64,000 nt of DNA from assembly GCF_007197575.1 (NCBI RefSeq), contig NZ_CP041616.1:2976001-3040000 (forward strand). The letters run 5' to 3'. This stretch comes from Ornithinimicrobium ciconiae. Its GTDB lineage: Bacteria; Actinomycetota; Actinomycetes; Actinomycetales; Dermatophilaceae. Below, piece by piece: positions 58,008 through 64,000 of the stretch (position 1 is the stretch's first letter; the number at the start of each line of letters is the position of its first letter). A program made the position numbers and the translations under genes. The notes beneath the pieces are model-generated. The model saw only the letters and a list, made by a program, of their open reading frames with translations. It had not been told where the DNA came from and ran no database searches.

Positions 58008-58991
58008 TCACCAGTGACCGGTCAACCGGATCAGCAGGAGGGCGCTGATCGCGACCACGGCCCAGAGGATGCCGCCGAGGGCCAGCGGGCGCCACCCTGC
58101 CTCCCGCACCGCCGCCACCGGGGTGCCCAGGCCGATCGCCGTCAGCGCCACCGTGGTCAGGTAGGCGGCCACCTCCCCCACCGGCTCGCTCCAGCCCTGA
58201 GGCACGAGCCCGGCGGAGTTGATCGCGGTGGCGACCAGAAACAGGACGAGGAACGGGGGGATGAGCGCCCGCCACGGCATCCCCGCCTCCCCGGCCCCCT
58301 CCCGTCGGGCCCGGGCCAGCGAGTGCCCCACCGCGATCGGGATGATCATCAGGGTCCGGGTCAGCTTGACCACCACCGCCGCCGAGGCCGCGACAGCCCC
58401 GTAGATCGTGGCTGCGGCCACGACGGAGGACGTGTCGTTGATCGCCGTGCCGGCCCATAACCCAAAGCCCTCCTGGGACAGGCCCAGCCAGTGGCCGAGC
58501 ACCGGGAAGAGCACCACGGCCAGGGCGTTGTAGGTGAAGATCACGGCGATGGACACGGCCACCGCCACACCACCGGCCCCGGTCACGGCACTGATCGTCG
58601 CGATCGCGGAGGCTCCGCAGATGCCGGTGCCCACGGTCACCAGCGTGCGGATCTGGCCCGGAACCCTCAGCCACCGACCGATCACCGGACCGGCGACCAG
58701 TGCCAGGGCGAGGGTGCCGAGCATCACCGGCAACGTCTCGAAGCCGATCCGGGCAACCTCACCGAGGGAGAGGCGCAGCCCCAGCAGCACGACGGCAGCC
58801 TGGAGCACCTTCTTGGCCGCGAAGGCCGTCCCGGGCGTGAGCGCAGGTCGCGAGCCCAGCAACGCTCCCGCCAGCAGACCCAGGAGTATGCCGAAGACCG
58901 GGCCGCCCACGACCGGCACCTGGGCGCCGAGCAGGTGGGCGAGCAGACCAAGGCCCCCTGCCAGCAGGAGCCCTGGGGCCAGGCGCGTCAC
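58008..58991 (-). CDS. YeiH family putative sulfate exporter
   Basis: 327 residues with nine or ten membrane helices. VTVGTGICGASAIATISAVT and GLWAGTAINDTSSVVAAATI are the YeiH/UPF0324 signatures. Members are annotated as putative sulfate exporters on limited evidence. GTG 58991 (VTRLAPGLLL) is the likely start, 27 nt after the ion-channel stop. It is inserted with the next gene between ftsK and rimO. Confidence 0.88.
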   Translation of the reverse strand: MTRLAPGLLLAGGLGLLAHLLGAQVPVVGGPVFGILLGLLAGALLGSRPALTPGTAFAAKKVLQAAVVLLGLRLSLGEVARIGFETLPVMLGTLALALVAGPVIGRWLRVPGQIRTLVTVGTGICGASAIATISAVTGAGGVAVAVSIAVIFTYNALAVVLFPVLGHWLGLSQEGFGLWAGTAINDTSSVVAAATIYGAVAASAAVVVKLTRTLMIIPIAVGHSLARARREGAGEAGMPWRALIPPFLVLFLVATAINSAGLVPQGWSEPVGEVAAYLTTVALTAIGLGTPVAAVREAGWRPLALGGILWAVVAISALLLIRLTGHW

Positions 58992-59020
58992 GGGTCGGCT
59001 CGGCGAGGCCGGGGACGCGC

Positions 59021-59725
59021 TCAGCGCCGGGCCTTGAGCAGGGTCAGGCCGAGCAGCCGGGCCACCACCAGCGCGATGTAGTTGAGGCCAGCCAGCATCT
59101 GCAGCATCAGGATCGAGCGAGCGTGCCCTGCGTCGGCGGCTGGCGTGACGTCGGACAGGCCGGTGTTGGTCAGCGTCGTGAATGACAGGAAGAGCAGGTC
59201 CATCCAGTTCAGCGGGCCGCCGTGCCCGGCGTGGACGTAGGAGCCGGGCCAGATCATCTGCACCACGCCGTGGGTGTAGGCGAAGGCCCACGCCAGCACC
59301 GTGAAGCACGCGCCGGTCGCGAACAGCTCGTCGCGGCTGACCCACGCGTCGGAGAACATGTAGCGCAGCAGCGAGACGGCCGTGTAGAAGTAGAAGATCG
59401 CATGGAAGATGTAGCTGATCAGCATGACCGTGTCATGGGTGGGGAAGACCGCCTCCAGGACGGTCAGCACCAGCACGGGGGCGCCGAGGGTCCAGGCGAC
59501 CATCCGCGTCGAGGGGGTCTTGTTGACCGCGAGGACCGCGATGCCGAGCACCACCAGCCCGAAGGCCGACAGCAAGGTCCGTCCGAGACCATCCTGGTCG
59601 GTGAACGGGAAGATCAGCACCCCGAGCAGCTGGACGACCAGCAGCACCCCGGAGGGATGGTCCCGCAGGGCCGTGAACCAACGTTGCCACCAGGTCGCGC
59701 CCGCGGCTCCTGCATAGGTGAACAC
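59021..59725 (-). CDS. Ion channel / two-helix potassium-channel-like membrane protein
   Basis: 234 residues with six or seven hydrophobic segments. The last part has a pore-like loop, LLFLSFTTLTNTGLSDVTPA, in the position where K+ channels have TxGYGD, followed by a final helix. The filter departs from the potassium consensus (TNTGLSD), so ion selectivity is uncertain. TAGAGT lies 8 nt before GTG 59725. It ends 27 nt before the transporter start. Confidence 0.72.
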   Translation of the reverse strand: MFTYAGAAGATWWQRWFTALRDHPSGVLLVVQLLGVLIFPFTDQDGLGRTLLSAFGLVVLGIAVLAVNKTPSTRMVAWTLGAPVLVLTVLEAVFPTHDTVMLISYIFHAIFYFYTAVSLLRYMFSDAWVSRDELFATGACFTVLAWAFAYTHGVVQMIWPGSYVHAGHGGPLNWMDLLFLSFTTLTNTGLSDVTPAADAGHARSILMLQMLAGLNYIALVVARLLGLTLLKARR

Positions 59726-59733
59726 GGCTGGTG

Positions 59734-59739
59734 ACTCTA
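59734..59739 (-). promoter_or_regulatory. -10 element TAGAGT, leaderless start of the ion-channel gene
   Basis: On the minus strand TAGAGT ends 8 nt before GTG 59725. It lies at the very 3' end of ftsK. Confidence 0.45.
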
Positions 59740-62676
59740 CTCGCGCCCGGTCAGCGCCCAGGCATCCTCGGAGTCTTCCTCGGCCGCGTCATACTGCTCG
59801 TCCGACCCGGCGAGCGGATCGGCATACGTGCGCTGCCCACCGCCGCCATCGTGGTGGTCACCGGCGTCGGCCACGTCATCGTCGTCCAGATAGTCCGGAC
59901 CGCCCTGTGCCGCAGGCTCCTCGGCCGGCGGCTCCTTGCCCTGCAGCAGCGCGAGCGTGACCTCCAGGTCGTCGGGCTTGACGAGCACGTCGCGGGCCTT
60001 GCTGCCCTCGGACGGCCCGACGATGCCGCGCGACTCCATCAGGTCCATCAGCCGACCAGCCTTGGCAAAGCCGACCCGCAGCTTGCGCTGCAGCATCGAG
60101 GTTGACCCGAACTGGGTCGTGATGACCTGCTCGGCAGCCTGCAGCAGCAGGTCGAGGTCGTCGCCGATGTCCTCGTCCACCTGCTTCTTGACGGGCGCGA
60201 CCGTGACGTCCTCGCGATAGATCGGCTTGAGCTGGCCGGTAACGTGCTTGACGACACCCTCGATCTCGGACTCCGCAACCCAGGCTCCCTGGACGCGCAT
60301 CGCCTTGGAGGCACCCATCGGCAGGAACAGCGCGTCACCCTGGCCGATCAGCTTCTCCGCTCCCGGCATGTCCAGGACCACCCGGCTGTCGGTGACCGAG
60401 GAGGTCGCGAACGCCATGCGGGAGGGCACGTTGGCCTTGATCAGTCCGGTGACGACGTCCACGGACGGACGCTGCGTGGCCAGGACCAGGTGGATGCCTG
60501 CCGCTCGGGCGAGCTGGGTGATGCGGACGACCGACTCCTCCACGTCCCGCGGAGCGACCATCATCAGGTCGGCCAGCTCGTCGACCACGACCAGCAGGTA
60601 GGGGTAGGGCTGCAGCACCCGCTGCGAGCCGGGGGGCGGGGTGATCTTGCCGGCCCGGATGGCCTTGTTGAAGTCGTCGAGGTGCTTGAACCCGAAGGCC
60701 GACAGGTCGTCGTAACGGGTGTCCATCTCCTTGACCACCCAGGCCAGCGCCTCGGCGGCCTTCTTGGGGTTGGTGATGATCGGGGTGATCAGGTGCGGGA
60801 TGCCCTCGTAGGCCGTGAGTTCGACCCGCTTGGGGTCGACCAGGACCATGCGGACCTCGTCGGGGGTGGAGCGCATCAGGACCGAGGTGATCATCGAGTT
60901 GATGAAGCTGGACTTGCCGGAGCCGGTGGCGCCGGCGACCAGCAGGTGCGGCATCTTGGCGAGGTTGGCGATGACATAGCCGCCCTCGACGTCCTTGCCG
61001 ACGCCCATCACCATCGGGTGGGTGTTGTTGCGGGCTGCGTTGGAGCGCAGCACGTCACCGAGGCTGACGTTCTCGCGGTCGGTGTTGGGGATCTCGACAC
61101 CAACGGCGGACTTGCCGGGGATCGGAGAGAGGATGCGCACGTCGGCGGAGGCGACGGCATAGGCGATGTTCTTGGACAGCGCGGTGATGCGCTCGACCTT
61201 CACACCCGGGCCGAGCTCGACCTCGTAGCGGGTGACCGTCGGGCCGCGCATGAAGCCGGTCACCTGGGCGTCGACGCCGAAGTCGTCGAGCACCCCGGTG
61301 AGGGCGTCGACCACCTTGTCGTTGGCGGCCGAGCGGGACTTGTGCGGCGCGCCCTCGACGAGCAGGGAGTTGTCCGGGAGGGTGTAGGTCACGTCGCCGG
61401 CGAGCATGAGCTGCTCCACGCGCTGCGGCAGCGGGGTCGTCGGCGGGGCCTCCAGCTGTTCCCTGGGGCCGGGTCGCTTCTGCCCCGGGCGCAGGATCGG
61501 CGCGGTGGTGTCGGCATCGCCGCTGCCGGGCTGCGCTGCTGCCCCCTGGGGTGCTGGGGTGTCGGACTGGGCGCCTCCCTTGGCGCGAGCGCGCGGGGTG
61601 TCGCCGACCTCCGTGGTCGTCTCGCCCGCCTCCGCCGCTGCCGCATCGCGCTGCTTGCGGGCATAGGCACGGGCGCGCAGGGACTTGGCCGAGCCCGGTT
61701 GCACCTCGGCAGCCTGCTCGAAGGCCTCGTCCCCGTCGCGGTCTCCGGGCACCTCGCCGCGCCTGCGGCGTGCCGGACGGTCGGGGGCCGGGGCCTCATC
61801 AGCCTCGTGGTGGGTCTCGAACAGCGCCGCCTCAAACGCCTTCAGCCGCTGCGGGATGCGGTGCACCGGCGTCGCGGTGAGGACCAGGACACCAAAGAAG
61901 GCCAGGAGGCTGAGCAGCGCGATGGTGCCGTAGTGCGTCAGCGCGGCGGTGATCGGGCTGGCGACGATGAAGCCGACGACACCGCCGGCGTCCTGCAGGG
62001 CAGCCTGCCCCTCGCCGTAGTCCGGCGAACCGAGAGCGACGTGCGTCAGGCCGGTCGCCGCGAGGGTGAGCGCGATCGTGCCGACGGCCATCCGGTTGTT
62101 GGCTGCCGTGCTCGCTGGGGAGCGCAGCAGGCGGATCGCAAACAGGAAGAGCACGATGGGCAGGGCCAGGCCGACGCGTCCGAAGGTGCCCGCCACGACG
62201 GCGTGGATGGCTCCGCCCACGGGACCCTCGAGGTTCCACCACTCGCGGATCGCCACCACGACGGCGAGCGCCAGGAGCAGGAAGCCCAGGCCGTCGCGAC
62301 GGTGACCGCCCTCGGGGTCCTCGGTGCTGGCACTCATGCTGCGAACTGCTCCTCCGGTCATTGTCGCCATCCCCATCCAGGTCCCTCGTGCCATCCGCCA
62401 GGGCAACGGTGGGTGTGTGCGTTGCGGCTTAGCTGCGCTCGTGCCCCGGCTGGCTCGCGACGTGCGGCGGCCGGCGCTGCCGCCCCGGCTCGAGCTCGCG
62501 GTGCGTCCCGTGCTCCCGGCGCGTCCAGAGCCCTTGGCCGGGCCCTTGGTCGAGCCTGAGCGGGCGCCGCCCCCGGTGGCACGGGCGGTCGTGGTGCGCG
62601 GACGCGTCGACGACTGCGCACCGGCTCCGGTCGCCTTGCCACCGGAGGAGCGTCGGGTCGTCGCACTATTCGCCAC
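59737..62676 (-). CDS. ftsK: DNA translocase FtsK
   Basis: 979 residues. A basic Ser/Gly/Thr-rich N-terminal tail (about 1-100) is followed by four or five membrane helices (about 120-320), a Pro/Ala-rich linker and the motor. Walker A is LVAGATGSGKSSFINSM, Walker B YLLVVVDELADLMM, and a gamma domain at the C-terminus reads RKLRVGFAKAGRLMDLME. The motor pumps DNA during division and chromosome-dimer resolution. GTG 62676 is favoured because TACCGT lies 6 nt upstream; the frame is open to 62850. Confidence 0.95.
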   Translation of the reverse strand: MANSATTRRSSGGKATGAGAQSSTRPRTTTARATGGGARSGSTKGPAKGSGRAGSTGRTASSSRGGSAGRRTSRASRGTSAAKPQRTHPPLPWRMARGTWMGMATMTGGAVRSMSASTEDPEGGHRRDGLGFLLLALAVVVAIREWWNLEGPVGGAIHAVVAGTFGRVGLALPIVLFLFAIRLLRSPASTAANNRMAVGTIALTLAATGLTHVALGSPDYGEGQAALQDAGGVVGFIVASPITAALTHYGTIALLSLLAFFGVLVLTATPVHRIPQRLKAFEAALFETHHEADEAPAPDRPARRRRGEVPGDRDGDEAFEQAAEVQPGSAKSLRARAYARKQRDAAAAEAGETTTEVGDTPRARAKGGAQSDTPAPQGAAAQPGSGDADTTAPILRPGQKRPGPREQLEAPPTTPLPQRVEQLMLAGDVTYTLPDNSLLVEGAPHKSRSAANDKVVDALTGVLDDFGVDAQVTGFMRGPTVTRYEVELGPGVKVERITALSKNIAYAVASADVRILSPIPGKSAVGVEIPNTDRENVSLGDVLRSNAARNNTHPMVMGVGKDVEGGYVIANLAKMPHLLVAGATGSGKSSFINSMITSVLMRSTPDEVRMVLVDPKRVELTAYEGIPHLITPIITNPKKAAEALAWVVKEMDTRYDDLSAFGFKHLDDFNKAIRAGKITPPPGSQRVLQPYPYLLVVVDELADLMMVAPRDVEESVVRITQLARAAGIHLVLATQRPSVDVVTGLIKANVPSRMAFATSSVTDSRVVLDMPGAEKLIGQGDALFLPMGASKAMRVQGAWVAESEIEGVVKHVTGQLKPIYREDVTVAPVKKQVDEDIGDDLDLLLQAAEQVITTQFGSTSMLQRKLRVGFAKAGRLMDLMESRGIVGPSEGSKARDVLVKPDDLEVTLALLQGKEPPAEEPAAQGGPDYLDDDDVADAGDHHDGGGGQRTYADPLAGSDEQYDAAEEDSEDAWALTGRE

Positions 62677-62682
62677 CCTCGC

Positions 62683-62688
62683 ACGGTA
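62683..62688 (-). promoter_or_regulatory. ftsK: -10 element TACCGT, leaderless start of ftsK
   Basis: On the minus strand TACCGT ends 6 nt before GTG 62676. Confidence 0.6.
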
Positions 62689-62831
62689 CTTGACTTTCAC
62701 GTGCGTATCACGCGTCACACGCCTGATCCTCGGGATTCGGACGCGGCGCACTGGACTCCGCGGGCGCCTTCGCCCCCTCTGGCACACCGAGGATCCGTCG
62801 CTGCCACGTCGACGATGCGGCAGTCGCCGGG

Positions 62832-63893
62832 TCAGCGCAACCGCGCCCACACGGCTCGGTGATCACTCCCGGGGACGTCGGCGACCCCGGCCTCCTCCAC
62901 GCCAAAACCGCGCGCCAACACGTGGTCCAGCTGAACAAACGGGGGCAGGCGCGATCCCATCGGCCAGGTGCGCACCCATCCTGCCCCGGTCTCCCGGTGC
63001 GCGTGGGTCAGGGTTGCAGCCAGGGCGCGGAAGGCCGGGTGCGCCTGGGAGGCGTTGAAGTCCCCGGCCAGGACCAGACAGTCGTCGTCATTGGCCGCCA
63101 CCCAGGCCTCGAGTGCCTTCAGGTCGGCTCGCCAGGTGCTGGACGTCGTGACCAGCGGTGGCGCCGGATGGACCGCGACCAGGGTCCAGCCCTGTCCCAC
63201 GGTCGCATCGACGTCTGTGCCCGCACCGACGGTTCCGCTCCTCGCTTCGCCCCGGTCCCACCCCTGCTCGTCGCTCCGGCCCCGTCCCTGCTCCTCGCCC
63301 GAGCAGCCGCCGCTCGCGGGCCCCTCGACCCGGACCGCGACCTGCGTGAAGGTGCTGTCCGGCGGGTCGGCCAGCTCCACGTGCGGGTCCGCGGTGAGCA
63401 CCAACGTGCCGCCGGCGTCGTCCCGGACCGTGCCGGAGACATGCGGGAGGAGTTGGGTGAGGGGGCTGTCAGCCAGACGCTCGGCGGTCGCCGGGGTCGC
63501 CTCCAGCAGGACCAGTGCGTCCACGTCGCGCTCCCGCACGAGCTCGACGATCTCTGCCATGCTGCCGCGGCCGAACTCCAGGTTCGCGGCGAGCACCACC
63601 GTGTCACTGTCGGCTGACGGCCCCGCCCGGTGCGGCCAGAACCACGGCGCGGCACCGACGGCTCCCACGAGCAGCAGCAGCCCGGTGGCGGCCGCCAGGA
63701 CCGGCTCGCGCCCGACCAGGCTGAGGACCAGCAGCACGAGCAGGCTGAGCAGCGCCATCGGGAGCGCCGCCTGGATCGCGGGCACCGGCCCGGTGAGATC
63801 GAGGAAGCGCACGAGGCACAGGGCCGCGACGCCGGAGCACCAGAGCCACCCCAGGACGGTGAGCCACCCCACGTCTCCCGCCCACCTGCGCAC
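62832..63893 (-). CDS. Membrane-anchored endonuclease/exonuclease/phosphatase family protein
   Basis: 353 residues. Three hydrophobic segments in the first 90 residues anchor it in the membrane. The EEP domain follows: VVLAANLEFGRGSMAEIVEL, VLLEATPAT (Glu), VLAGDFNASQAHP (Asp-Asn), LDHVLARG and GSDHRAVWARL (His). All the catalytic positions are present. A Gly/Arg/Glu-rich loop (about 195-235) breaks the domain. The substrate could be a phosphodiester or phospholipid on the outer face. TAGGCT lies 6 nt before GTG 63893. Confidence 0.85.
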   Translation of the reverse strand: MRRWAGDVGWLTVLGWLWCSGVAALCLVRFLDLTGPVPAIQAALPMALLSLLVLLVLSLVGREPVLAAATGLLLLVGAVGAAPWFWPHRAGPSADSDTVVLAANLEFGRGSMAEIVELVRERDVDALVLLEATPATAERLADSPLTQLLPHVSGTVRDDAGGTLVLTADPHVELADPPDSTFTQVAVRVEGPASGGCSGEEQGRGRSDEQGWDRGEARSGTVGAGTDVDATVGQGWTLVAVHPAPPLVTTSSTWRADLKALEAWVAANDDDCLVLAGDFNASQAHPAFRALAATLTHAHRETGAGWVRTWPMGSRLPPFVQLDHVLARGFGVEEAGVADVPGSDHRAVWARLR

Positions 63894-63899
63894 GCGGGC

Positions 63900-63905
63900 A
63901 GCCTA
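63900..63905 (-). promoter_or_regulatory. -10 element TAGGCT, leaderless start of the EEP gene
   Basis: On the minus strand TAGGCT ends 6 nt before GTG 63893. Confidence 0.55.
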
Positions 63906-63939
63906 ACGGTCCAGCTGAACGATTGCTCCCATTCGGAAG

Positions 63940-64000
63940 CAAGCTATGAGGTTGCTTGCTTGGAGAATCAAGGATATTGCTTGTCTTGGTGACTCTCGCT
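63940..64000. other. Low-GC terminal segment with an 8-bp inverted repeat
   Basis: The last about 60 bases fall to roughly half GC, against about 70% elsewhere. AAGCAAGC and GCTTGCTT lie 9 nt apart, and GCTTG recurs. No gene can be assigned before the window ends. It may be a promoter/operator region or the edge of transferred DNA. Confidence 0.4.

Noticed and set aside
60244..62559. 771-codon open frame antisense to ftsK
   Set aside because: Shadow of ftsK; no motif and low-complexity composition.

Overview
The window is about 70% GC, densely coded, and has the protein families of a Gram-positive actinomycete. Markers include TIGR03089, DUF3046, DUF4244, DUF5709, ClgR, a RecA intein at the Mycobacterium leprae insertion point, and several F420-linked enzymes. 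The gene order ftsK - rimO - pgsA - cinA - clgR ... DUF3046 ... recA - recX ... miaB, all on the minus strand, is a common actinobacterial backbone. My inference is an order Micrococcales organism, perhaps of the Intrasporangiaceae/Ornithinimicrobiaceae group. No rRNA, tRNA, CRISPR, insertion sequence or prophage was seen.

Layout. 1-14.1 kb is mixed metabolism: the end of cofE, an AlkA-like glycosylase, a two-subunit 3-oxoacid CoA-transferase, a glycosyltransferase diverging from an LCP cell-wall ligase, a methyltransferase, a universal stress protein followed by selA, a sortase-fold protein without catalytic residues, an acyl-CoA dehydrogenase, a Uma2 nuclease-fold protein and an F420 oxidoreductase. 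14.1-19.6 kb holds rpsT and an overlapping tad pilus operon (tadA, tadB, tadC, DUF4244, two tadE, a TadG-like gene). 19.7-29.4 kb holds a 4.3-kb FHA-FtsK/EssC-like ATPase gene diverging from tad, convergent with a 1762-residue secreted subtilase carrying a kelch propeller and three cell-wall-binding repeats. 29.5-38.2 kb is accessory: a winged-helix regulator, a UV endonuclease family gene, a MerR-sliding-clamp fusion with a textbook operator and a coupled Cys-rich small gene, a nucleotidyltransferase, a broken GNAT gene, miaB, a YoaK family gene, DUF5709 and an F420 PPOX enzyme. 38.2-48.5 kb has an acyl-CoA ligase, a second F420 oxidoreductase, recX, intein-bearing recA with LexA and PafBC-like sites, a NYN-LOTUS protein, lysC-asd and DUF3046. 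48.5-64 kb has lhr-nei, a VOC protein, clgR, cinA, pgsA, rimO, a YeiH transporter, an ion channel, ftsK and a membrane-anchored endonuclease/exonuclease/phosphatase protein.

Themes. DNA repair is heavily represented (recA, recX, lhr, nei2, AlkA-like, endonuclease V type, FtsK). F420 is both made (cofE) and used (two LLM proteins and one PPOX protein). At least fourteen genes have a TANNNT -10 hexamer only 6-8 nt before the start codon, so much of the window is probably transcribed as leaderless mRNA.

The most unusual pattern is a series of short tandem-repeat arrays (12-32 bp units, a different unit each time) that begin at or just after stop codons. They lie at about 0.63-0.71, 3.99-4.05, 14.12-14.23, 14.81-14.89 and 54.30-54.36 kb, with a 14-bp duplication at 37.7 kb. 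In several, the stop codon lies inside the first repeat unit. Other points of interest are the catalytically dead sortase, the MerR-clamp fusion, the EssC-like ATPase placed where a tad accessory gene would be expected, and the subtilase-kelch-CWB2 protein.
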